64,000 nt of DNA. It comes from Antitrichia curtipendula. Lineage: Eukaryota > Streptophyta > Bryopsida > Hypnales > Leucodontaceae. Shown here one piece after another: positions 12,104 through 22,022 of the stretch. The notes below the pieces were generated by a model. The model had not been told where the DNA came from and ran no database searches. It saw only the letters and a program-made list of their open reading frames with translations. Position numbers and translations under genes: made by a program. Position 1 is the stretch's first letter; each line of letters begins with the position of its first letter. Location of the stretch: assembly GCA_951230915.1 (NCBI GenBank), contig OX579639.1, forward strand, positions 21,142,001 through 21,206,000, given 5' to 3'.

Positions 12104-12380
12104 AAGGTAGGTACCCCCAAATGGCACCTAACCTGAAAGTGCCATCTACAGGTTGTGTACATTTCCAAGATCAGTTATGTACCTATTTGGATGGAGCGCT
12201 TTCAGAAACAGACTTTGACCCTTAATAACTTTTGCATACGGTGTCCAAATGCCACGTTCTCTGGTGCGTTGGAACCTCCTTTCACTTGCCAACAAGAATA
12301 TATGAAAATTTGACCAGTCTAATAGTAGTAACTAGGTTCAGTAGCAAAAAGTGGCGGTTTTGGGTGTACCCACCTTAATA
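12104..12380. mobile_element. About 275-bp MITE-like element with GGGTACACCC-type ends
   Basis: Left end AAGGTAGGTACCCCCAAAT is an imperfect inverse of the right end (reverse ATTAAGGTGGGTACACCCAA), with TA beside both ends. A comparable pair of motifs (TTTTGGGTGC near 52302 and 52494) suggests another copy there. Superfamily not assigned. Confidence 0.45.
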
Positions 12381-12496
12381 CAAATTCCCACGATCAGTCT
12401 CAACCTCCAATTCTTCCTGCAACTTTGGATAGCATGAGATACGACTCTACCACCCGTACTGCCATCCTTAAGTACCTTGATTATGGTTTTCCCAAA

Positions 12497-13245
12497 AATG
12501 CTAGAAAAGATATTAGCGTTTGAACTGACAAAAATTCTTTTTTGGTCCTTGCAAAAAATCAGGCAACTGAGGTGACATTTATATGGAAAAATATCCAGAA
12601 TGGTGGTTATTCTCTAAATTCGTTCTTCAGGGCAAGTTGACTATATGCTTGGAAAAATTCAGATCATTTGGAGTCGTACAATGTATAGAAAAAAATAATA
12701 AGTACAAAGAAGTAGAGAATCATTTAAAACACTAAATCGTCAAGAATTTAGTTATGGAATTGAAAAATGCCAATCCAATGGTTGTAATGTTGTAATAAAC
12801 AATCTACATCTTACAGTTTTATTTTTTTTCAAGATATTGAAAATTGAATGAAATAAATGACTTCAAAGTTTATTTTAGGGTAGAGAATCCATAATTGCCC
12901 TCAAACTAAAATTCCTCATAACTTTTGATTCATTGATTGAAATGGAATGATTAAAAGCTTTTCACGTATATATAAATCTAGAAAACCAATTTCGAATTTT
13001 TGTTTTTGTTTCTGAAAAAAGGATTTTTTTTTTCTATCCGAATTGCCCGCCCGATGAAAAAATAATATATTAGGCCATAACTTTTGACTTGTACTTCCAA
13101 ATGTCATAAAATTTTGTTCACATAAATTTTTTTCCTCGTCCACAACTTCCATTAAAATTTGGGCCTAAAATATGCAAATATCTAGCTACAAGTACTTGCC
13201 TAAAATTACTATGTTGCTAAAAATAGTAGGCTAGTCCTTTAGGGG
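12497..13245 (-). mobile_element. TTAA element family 1, copy B, truncated
   Basis: Reverse-complement match to copies A, C and D, starting with CCCCTAAAGGAC at 13245 and running to about 12497, where similarity stops at the segment TCAAACGCTA. The other terminus is missing. The flanking tetranucleotide at 13246-13249 is TTCA, a degraded TTAA. Confidence 0.6.
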
Positions 13246-13440
13246 TTCACAATTAAGTTGCGTTACTTCAAGAAAATTACTTTACAAGCCATCAAAGTCA
13301 ATAAATATTTCTACATATATTTCCATTTGTACACATGGAGATTCATGATTTCCAATTACAACTACAGTTAATTCAAAGTAGTAAAATTTTGTAAAGAAAC
13401 AATAAATACTTATATAGTGTGGAATGTCAAGAAATTAGTG
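13246..13440 (-). repeat. Repeat family X, copy 3
   Basis: Reverse match to 4421-4838. The TTAA near 13375 is uninterrupted, showing the empty site for the 221-bp element. Copy B sits at the same junction as copy A in copy 1, so X plus the family 1 insertion appears to have been duplicated as a unit. Confidence 0.6.
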
Positions 13441-13459
13441 TGGGGCAACCTAATTTCAC

Positions 13460-15338
13460 TATTTATTGTACATACCTATATTAGCAATTTAGCACTAGCC
13501 CATAGCATTTTTTCTTTTATCCAACTTGAAATGGAAAAATGTATTTACTCAATGAGGCAAATGGAACAAGCTTGGTATGCACTACGCCAATGAATGGGGA
13601 CTACCGGCATTTAGTTAGAAGCTAGCCAAATATTTTTGAGAATTTTTGAATGAGATAGAAAAGTTTAGGATGAGGTTCTGAAACAAAAGAAGGTGCTTTT
13701 CAAAAATGGACCAGGTGGGGAAAAAATCTGACAATCAGGTTGGTTCTTGTAGGATTATGAAGGAAAATTGCCGTTTGAAATAAAGAATTGACAAAAGTAA
13801 GTTAGTTTACAACTGAGGATGGCATATTTTTTGTTAATGTAGAACTTTATAGCCCTAATTTCACAAATTCCACCCATAATGCTGCTTCAATATTTATTAA
13901 ATTTAAATTATTCTAGCACCAAATTGAATTTAATAGTTATTGAGCACCTTCTATCAATGGACAAAAGGACTATTAATACTATTTATAAGCATAATAATAA
14001 TTCCATTCACAAGCCACTATACAAGCAACTATTGATACCAATGTTCCTAAAATGGTCTTAGGGAATGTAGGAACAGATACTATTTTTGTGACTAAAGGGA
14101 GCTATTTCCATGACTTTTCTTTGTGTTGGTGGAAGTTGGTTTATAAATTTTGGAAAATAAAGTGGAATTTAGGATATTTTTGGTTTTCGGTAGTAGAGTG
14201 CAAGTTGTAACATTAGAAGATTTTGGTATGTCAATCTGGCTACTTTTCAACTAGTGTAATGACAAGAGTTGCTAAGTTGATGGAATTGTATGTAAAACAT
14301 TGGTGATATGTTTGCATAAATGATGTTCAAGTGTTCATTGTGTAGTCATTCACAACATACACAATTCTTTGAAGTGTTAGCTTGGGTTCTATGTTTATGC
14401 AAAATGTTTTCTACTAACAAACGAATTGAACCCTTCTTGCAATGAACAAAACTGCCCATTGCAATATTAGTGTTCTATACACAACACAACAACACATTAG
14501 AAGGGTTAGAAAAACAACAAAAGTAATCCATGACGTCTAATTGACGATGCATTGATGCCAAAGCCCCATTGAGGAGCTACAAATGGTCTCAATTGAAACT
14601 TAGCTCTAAGTCGTAGTAACCAACAACCACGCAATACCAACAACAATTCAGCTCCAAGTCGTAGTAATGTCTCATCTTCCACCTCAAAACAAGCAGAAAA
14701 CACCGCATAGCATAATTGTGAAGTCAAGGTAAAATTGAGTAGCAAAGCTGGCCTTATCTCATGAAAACTAAGGAAAACGGAAGCTACGGAATTCAAGATT
14801 TCTAATGTGACAAATTGAAGATACTAATCCATTGCTGCAACTATGCTTTATACATCTTCTTGCCGGTCGACCTTAACAACACTATTCCGTAAATCAATTG
14901 CTTCCTTGTATAGAAAATTCTTGAGAGAAAAGTAATTCTAGCCAAACATGCGCACAACAAGGGGCAAGCGCTTGCCTTAAATATTCCTATAGTAAAACTT
15001 GAGAAATTTTAAGTGGAAAAGCACCTCTTGTCCTCAACAATCTCCAACACCAAACAACAATCAATTTTAACTAGTTTGAAATACTTTGATATGAGCTTAC
15101 TCAAAAGCCGAGACTGTGACAAAGTTCGCCATAATTTGATCACTAGATTGACGTCCAAGGGTGTTGCACAAGTTGTGTCACAACTGGACCTCATTGGGAC
15201 CTTAAAAAGGTCTTGTTGGTTGTCCAATTGCGCTGATGAAAGCATCTCAAAGGTGGTGTATGTCATCCCTACATTCAAAACTTTGGCTTGGTAGTAAAAC
15301 TTTTTGAGAATCGATAGGTGCTGAGGGAAATTCTCTTA
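13460..15338. other. AT-rich intergenic stretch, no gene recognised
   Basis: Open stretches near 14506-14796 and 15009-15294 look like chance frames: they match no family I recognise. No terminal repeats were found before the CACTA element. Confidence 0.4.
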
Positions 15339-16407
15339 CACTACTAGAAAAAAAGTGCCGAAATTAACAAAACATCAACAAATTTTTGTTGATTTGGGTA
15401 CTGCATCGTCCATTTTAACAATTTTTTGTTGATTTTTGTAAAAATTGCCCAAATCAACAAATTCTTTTGTTAATTTGGGTACTGCATTTTCAAATTAACA
15501 AAAACTCAACATTTTTTTGTTAATTTTGACTAAAAAAATTCTCAAGTAAATTTTTTATTTGAAAAAATGTGTAAACTATCATAGTTTGTATTCTATAAAT
15601 AGTTTGTTTATGAAAAAAATAAAAAAATCATTCCCAATTTGGTAATTCTTAAAGTCAGCAGACTTCAAAGACCATTTAGGCATAGGAAAACAACTTTTTT
15701 CTAAAAACTTTGAACTAAGAAAAGTTGCTACATACAAGTATCTTTCATCTCCAAAAATCCGTTTGCAATTTTAAATCTCTAATAAAAAGTTATGACTAAA
15801 TTTCAGAGAGGAGTTCCATTGAATTTTTTTTGACATTATGAAAGACCCTCTCTGAAATTTAGTCATAACTTTTGATTGGAGACTTAAAATTGCAAAAGGA
15901 CTTTTGGAGATGAAAGTTACTTGTATGTAGCAACTTTTCTTAGTTCAAAGTTTTTAGAAAAAAGTTGTTTTTCTATGCCTAAATGGCCTTTGAAGTCTGC
16001 TGTCTTTAACAAAAAAATGAAAAAAAAAATACTTTAACTTGGTAAAACAAAAAAAAACTCACACATACATGCATATGTGTGTGTGGTGCAATGATTTGAA
16101 CCTTGGACCCCAAGAGTGAGGTGCAAGGTTCAAACCTTGTCGGCAACACTAAATGGGGTGCCACGTAGGCAACTGCCACGTGGCAACTTTTCAGTGGTCG
16201 TTTTTTTGATATAAAAAATATGAAAAAAAAAAATTTGAAAAAAAAATTTTGAAAAAAAAATTTAGTGCCCAAATTAACAAAAGTCTAACAAAAAAATCAA
16301 CAATTTTCTGTTAAAAAGTACCCAAATTAACACGTCCAAATCAACAAAAAAATCAACACTTCTGTGTTGATTTTTGTTGATTTGGGCACTGTTTTTTTCT
16401 ACTAGTG
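15339..16407. mobile_element. 1069-bp non-autonomous CACTA (EnSpm)-like element
   Basis: Starts CACTACTAGAAAAAAAGTGC and ends as its inverse, TTTTTTTCTACTAGTG; the 3-bp direct repeat TTA lies on both sides (15336-15338, 16408-16410), the usual size for CACTA elements. Subterminal regions carry repeated TTTGTTGATTTGGG-like motifs in both orientations, as in CACTA transposase-binding regions. There is no transposase; the middle is a long hairpin. Confidence 0.8.
15651..16008. repeat. Long inverted repeat (about 162-bp arms, 35-nt loop) inside the CACTA element
   Basis: 15651-15811 is the near-perfect reverse complement of 15847-16008 (for example CTCTCTGAAATTTAGTCATA against TATGACTAAATTTCAGAGAG). 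If transcribed it would fold into a long double-stranded hairpin. Confidence 0.8.
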
Positions 16408-17929
16408 TTATGTCCTTTCATGTTTCCAATAATGCAGGTAAATGATGCCAAAAGCATCAAGGAAGTGCTTCTATAGAAACCTTTTGTCTATTTCATCACA
16501 AAAGGATTGGGCTACCTTTGCACAAACAAAATATTCTGTCCATCAATAATCTAGAGCCACATTGCAAACAATCCTAAAGTTCAAAAGAAGCTTGGCAAAA
16601 AAAAAATGGGAAATTAAAGCTAATCAAACCTCTCATCTTTCAAACAATCATAGAACTCAACAAAAGCTGTGACTGGTTACCATAAAGCAAATCAGACCTC
16701 TTAACTTGAAGCAAATGAAACCTCTCAGGTTGTCACTGTTAAGCAAATGAAAACTTCCACCGTGAACCAAATCAAACCTCACCATGGAAAAAATCAAACT
16801 TGTCATCTTGAAACAAGTACTAAACTTCAAAATGAAATAATGAAATAAAGGAAACCATAACTTTTAGACGTCAAATCTAGTACCCAGAACTATGATTTCA
16901 GAGTTCAAGTCTATCACTTGATTTACAAATTTGAATTCCCACGATGCATTTAAAACAAATCTTCTTACCAATTAAGAAGAAACAAAATGAAACTAATAAA
17001 AAAAACATGATAATAAAAACATGATAACATGGTAAAAAAAAGAACATCACAACAAGGGAAACATATAAAAACAATGAAAGAACCTGGAATAACATCAAGA
17101 ATATCACAATAAATAAGAGTAAAAAGAAATAGTGAAAAAGAAACACAAAAGAAAGTGAAGCCAAACAAAAAAGGAGAAATTCAATTACTTGCAAATTGCC
17201 TTTAGATATTGCCTTGAGCACGGACAAACTCCTCTTTGATGACAAAAAGGTGATCTCTAGTCTACTTGACATGGCAACGCGTCCAAACAAATGAAACCTC
17301 AAAGTTCAATAGCAAGTAAGAGACCTTGCTGTTGTTGCCAGCCAATTGATGCCATTGAAAACTCGTTTAGCTGCTTGAAGTTAGTTGTGTTAAAAGTTGT
17401 GGAGGCATCAATAAACACTCTAGCCAAATCATCCTAACAAACCTTCATTGATTGCATGAAGTCATAGACAAAGATATCTCGGCTTTGAAAAAGTTTAATA
17501 AAAAAAAGAACATCATTGAGCATGGACATGAATCATGCCAAGCACAGTAAGACCTCTACATCAACAAGGATATCAAACATCATGGCAACCGCTGTCGAGT
17601 AGAGAGGCCTTGCCTTGGGAAAGCGTCGGGCTTCTGGCTACAACTAGACTTGGCCGGAAAATAAAGGGCCACATGATTTAGTAAAATGTATGTGCATGCT
17701 CATAAAACCTCCATAATCTACCATAAAGTTCCAGTAAAATATCACATGTTTGTATAAAGTAGTTGGTGTTGCTCATAAATCGCATAAGTTCCCTTCTAGG
17801 AAGATCCCGCCACTAATATGAGTGCCACAGCCGCTCCAGGACTCCAAATTGAGAATAAAACATCCCTTTGAAAAGATAACAATAGTATCTACAAATCCTC
17901 AAAAATTCAATTCAAAATATCATATTTTC
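16408..17929. other. AT-rich repeat-derived stretch, no gene recognised
   Basis: Contains locally repeated phrases (AAATCAAACCTC and relatives near 16620-16800). No protein similarity or element ends were identified. Confidence 0.4.
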
Positions 17930-18383
17930 CGACTTTTATAGTTGGTTGAAGTTCACTCTCTCTAGTTTGAAGGCAGTTCATCACTACTTTTCTTCCAAGC
18001 CCATAACTCTCACATACAAACTCCAAACTGATTGTGTGATATCTCTATAGAAATCTAACACAATTAATCTACACACCATTTAAATTTCAACACAAAATAA
18101 GATATTGTTTGACTTTTACAGGCGGTCGAAGTTCTCTTTCTTCAAATCAAAGGCAACTTCTCACTACTTCGCCTCTCAGCCTATAACTTTTGCATCCTAA
18201 CTCCAAACTAAGAGAATGATATCTTTCTAGAAATCTAACATCTAAGCACATACTCTCATAATATCTCAGAGACAAAATTCTCCTCACCCAAAAGTTATAA
18301 GCCCTCAAAAATTCTGCCCTCTCACTCAATGACAATTATCCCTCTTTCACTCCATCAAGCATAACTTCCACACAAAAACTCCA
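17930..18383. repeat. Degenerate about 180-bp tandem repeat
   Basis: Units starting near 17935 and 18115 share CTTTTATAG/CTTTTACAG, CAAACTCCAAACT and GAAATCTAACA. A third partial unit ends ACTCCA at 18383, where the large transposon begins; the sequence after that transposon (26030 onward) resumes the unit with AAATTGAGCAAGTGATA. The array therefore marks the insertion point. Confidence 0.5.
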
Positions 18384-18415
18384 CATTAGGCAAGGAACGG
18401 GCCTATAGGAAGGCC
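18384..18415 (+). repeat. Left terminal inverted repeat of the 7.65-kb transposon
   Basis: Reads CATTAGGCAAGGAACGGGCC and then TATAGGAAGGCC. It matches the reverse complement of 25998-26029 at about 27 of 32 positions. Confidence 0.8.
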
Positions 18416-18635
18416 TCAAGAACCACAACCTACCCGATTAAGGATCTTGGGTTCTACCTGCAAATGAAAAATTTGATACAGTTGGATGATCATCATCAGT
18501 ACGTCCAATGAGGGTTTTTCGCGCGAAGTTATTTCTTGGCGCCTTCCTCGCTTCTTGACTTCTGTGCCTTGAGGACTTCTGTACTTGAGGACTTCAGGAC
18601 TTTCTTTTTTGCCTCGTCTGGGCTTTTAGGATTTC

Positions 18636-20264
18636 ATGCTTTGCAGCTTTGTTTTGTGTTTTTTCCTTGTGAAGATGAGTCCTCATAGCTCGGTTCAGTC
18701 AGTTATTTTCTACAATACAAAAGATAATGATGGAAACAATATTCCGACTAAAGTAGAGGTAAATTCGTGGGTCACTCTGATGCCTGAGAAGAGAGGTGGG
18801 CATGGGAAGGATGCCAAAAAACATGGTTCCACGAGTGTGGTTGGTGCATACAAAGCAAAGATTGTCCAATTCAAAATGACGGGTGGAGCACTTTCTGGTG
18901 TTCGTGTACAACACACCTACATGCTTCGACAGCTTGACCTTGATCCAGCAATACCACTTTTGGGAGCTCAATGTAATTATAAGTACTAAATTCCTATCTG
19001 CAGTTCATGTTTTCAAGATTTGTGCATGTTCTTGTTTACTTCATGTTTAGGGTTTCTAGCAAGCTGTTAGAACAGTGGCCAAGATGATAGAGAACAGTGG
19101 CTACAATTGAGTTTCTTTTTGTTAGAGCTATTCGGATATTCGGGTGGCAGACTCTTTTGTCACCATGTATTCTCTATGCATTAAAAAATCCGTATTTGCA
19201 AATTAGATCCGTGTAAGCATTTGTCAAAAGGCTAACGAATTTGCAGTTTGAGTGCTCATCTGCCCTTGAGTTCTACAAGAAGGTTCTTGACAATCAATTG
19301 CTCTAAAGTTGATTCAACAAGTTGGTTTATGTTTTCAAGATTTGTGACTGAACGAATTGTACTTTTGAACTCAACAGATTTGTATCTTTCCAACTACTTT
19401 GATTGGATAAACCCTAAGTCCATTTTGGGAGTTATTGTTGTTTTGCATGCCGAGATTGGGGAGTTAACAAGAGGGAACCGGTCACACAAGGAGCTGCTTG
19501 AAAGCAGTGTCTTTTTCTACAATGCTCGTTACATTCCACGAGCTTCACAACAGACTTTTGGCCAAGTTATACCAATCCCACTCCCTGAGTTTAGTTCATC
19601 TGAGTGGTCCTTACCTGACATGTCTACAACTGAGTCATTCAAAGCAAAATTTCGGCTGGACTTCCAGAATGCTATGCGGCCAACCACCGGATCCAGGCAC
19701 TCATTTGTCTTGGTTTTTGCCCTTTTGCGTCTTTGTAGACCTGTTCTACTGTGCTACTAATATGTACAAGACTGCTATGACTTATGTGATCAAGTTGCAA
19801 GCATCCGAGGACTTGTATTCTTCTATAATGGACAAGGGTTGGGATGAGAAGGTGACTATGGGAGCAGACATCTTGAAGACAGTTGTGCAAAGAGATTCTT
19901 TACAATTCCGTTATCACATTGGTCGATCAACTTTGTATGCCAACTTTGTTTACAACAGGTTCAAGAGATGTGCGTCAAACATAAGCTGGGAGGCAATAGA
20001 CCAATTTGAGGTTGTGGAGATGGCGACTATACTTTACGAGCTGGAGGGAAGAAATTCAACCTGGAGGTAGGTGTCACATGGACATTCTTTGATATTCGTC
20101 AAGAAATTAACTTTCAAACAGAACTGCCATTAGACATAGAGTATGGATTGTGGATTGTCAATACAGAAGGGAAAGTATCTAAAGTTAATATCAGGAATGA
20201 AAAAAAGCAGATAGTTGGAAGTGTTTTACAACCGAATTTCCTACATTTAGTTCCTAGAATGTAA
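18636..20264 (+). pseudogene. Unrecognised protein gene of the 7.65-kb transposon (broken)
   Basis: Coding-like from an ATG at 18636 or, in frame, 18675 (MSPHSSVQSVIFYNTKDND) to about 18973, where a GTAATT could start an intron. Coding resumes near 19247-19260 and runs through YLSNYFDWINPKSILGV, ASQQTFGQVIPIPLPE and SLPDMSTTESFKAKFRLDF. Frameshifts are needed near 19717 (into DLFYCATNMYKTAMTYVIK) and near 20053 (into KFNLEVGVTWTFFDIRQE) before the TAA at 20262. Joined loosely it would be about 400-450 residues. I recognise no domain, membrane segment or metal-binding motif. Its position, converging on the transposase-like gene inside the same terminal repeats, suggests an accessory protein of the element. 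Confidence 0.6.
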
Positions 20265-20940
20265 AGTGAGTTAGGTGGTAGTAGGCTCTTCTAGGGTCCC
20301 CTGAGATAGAAGATTAGCCAGATTTGGAATCCACCTAGAGCCAACCCGAGTGCACTGAGATGTCCAAATTGCACTATGAGCAGCAGCACTGGAACTAAGA
20401 GAAGTCTCCCTTTGTTTTTGTATAATAGCCTCTGCTGCAAGTTTTTCAGCAGCAGGTACAGTAATAGCAGTTTCTTTGATTCTAAACCTGTGAGCAATTA
20501 TTCTATACCAGTACTGGTATGTTTGAACTAATGGGCTTTTTTTGCTTGACCCACCTGAGTGTTGCGTATGCCTTTGATATGTAGTCTTTGCTGCATGATG
20601 TGAATTCTCCATCCCTTGGCAGCTCCAAACAACTAGGCTCCCATATCGTTCCAAAAAATAAACGCAATGCCTCACAATCACATGCTGCAAGTAGACCATG
20701 CTACATTAGTAGTCTCTCATAATCAGTGTGGAGTTACAATCATATGCTGATTTAACGTCCTGCCTCAATAGCTCTCTCTGCCCTGCCCTGCTGGTGATCC
20801 TGCTCCGACGATAGCACTACTAAAACTGTTGCTATGGCTGCTGGCTGCCACCGTTCAGCCCAATTCAGTTCCCTACTCATCGGCAACCTTGGAAGTAGCA
20901 ACAACTTATCAAATTCTCAGGCTTGAATCACTGGCGCCAC

Positions 20941-21867
20941 TCAGGAAACCGGCATTACTGAATCGTTAAACCAGCATATATCATCTACGTACCTAAATGC
21001 ATGCTGGAATTTAGCCATAAGGTCGGTGTGACCTAGCTTTGCTAGACGTTGTATGAACATGACCTCGTATGATGTTAAGTAAATGTTGCACCACAATGGT
21101 GAACAACTAAAGCCCATAGGGATACCTTTAGCTTGCCGCCACACTCGATCTTCCAAGGTAATCATGTAGTTACGCATGAGCCAAGCATGCAGTCCCAATA
21201 ATCTCTCCTATGGCATCGGGATCCAAGATCCATACCGCGGTTGCGTAGTTTCCCATTTTGCTGAAACATGGGTATTATTCTGATCAATCCTAACCCACAA
21301 CATAGTCACAGCCTTAGGGTGGCTGAGGGAAGCTTCTTTATATCCAGAAGCTTTGGGATTCAATTCGATAAGCTCGTTTCTAACTATATCGAAGACAAAT
21401 GTGGATAAAACCCATTGTGTCCCTCTCATGCACGGGTCAAAATCTTCACTGGACAATCGATTAAATGCTTGCAATCGTATATGTTTAATACTCAGAAAGC
21501 AAGGATTATTATTAGCTTTGTCGAGTCCTGACACGTATAAGTGGGATAGAATCCACTTAAGCTCGTTCTTTACCGAAGGTATAGAAAGAAGAGGAGGTCC
21601 TGAGTATTTAAAACCAAATAGATTCGATCGTGAAGCCATTTGAAGTCTGTTAAAACAGAGCTTTCTAAATAGTGTGGACACCTCATCTAAGTCCAACGCA
21701 TAGTTCTGTAGCATTAGGATGGAGTACAGGCGTTTAAAAGCCTCGACAACAATATCAAGGGCCTGTCTTATATCCGTTGGAGACAACATGATATAGGTAA
21801 GACCATGGCTCAAAGCAACACGCAACTTGGGATTTTGGATAATACTGAGGTCAGTAGTACGAACCTA
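20941..21867 (-). pseudogene. Reverse transcriptase fragment (YVDD-type), broken
   Basis: Reads NPKLRVALSHGLTYI, then HLYVSGLDKANNNPCFLSIK, then AKGIPMGFSCSPLWCNIYL and FRYVDDICWFND, which are RT motifs with the catalytic YVDD. TAG codons interrupt the frame at 21865-21867 and 21208-21210; reading stops at 20941. The GIPMG...SPL motif resembles Penelope-like or related non-LTR RTs rather than Ty1, Ty3 or LINE-1 plant types; assignment is tentative. No endonuclease, integrase or LTR is visible. It lies antisense to the captured exon next to it and within a presumed intron of the transposase-like gene, so it is most likely a nested insertion that decayed. Confidence 0.65.
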
Positions 21868-21895
21868 GTTGATGAGATCTTTGGTGTGGTACCAG

Positions 21896-22022
21896 GTTTA
21901 TGGAGTAAAGGAATACGGTCAGGTTTTGGTTATCTGTGGACCTGGTAATAATGGAGGATATGGGCTTGTGGTTGCTCGACATTTGCTCAATTAAACCAAT
22001 ATATCACGGACTTGTAACTCAG
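21896..22022 (+). pseudogene. Captured exon fragment of NAD(P)H-hydrate epimerase (NAXE / YjeF_N family)
   Basis: Reads VYGVKEYGQVLVICGPGNNG then GYGLVVARHL, the diagnostic nucleotide-binding signature of YjeF_N epimerases (usual form GNNGGDG; here Asp is replaced by Tyr). After a small deletion and a +1 shift it ends PIYHGLVTQ, which matches the family's downstream segment. An AG (21894-21895) precedes it and a GT follows at 22023, so splice borders seem to have been carried along. The family enzyme epimerises damaged NAD(P)HX for repair. Only this exon is present, so it is non-functional: a host fragment within the transposon. Confidence 0.75.

Noticed and set aside
16085..16150. B-box-like GGTTCAAATC within the CACTA element
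   Set aside because: No cloverleaf; part of a transposon interior.
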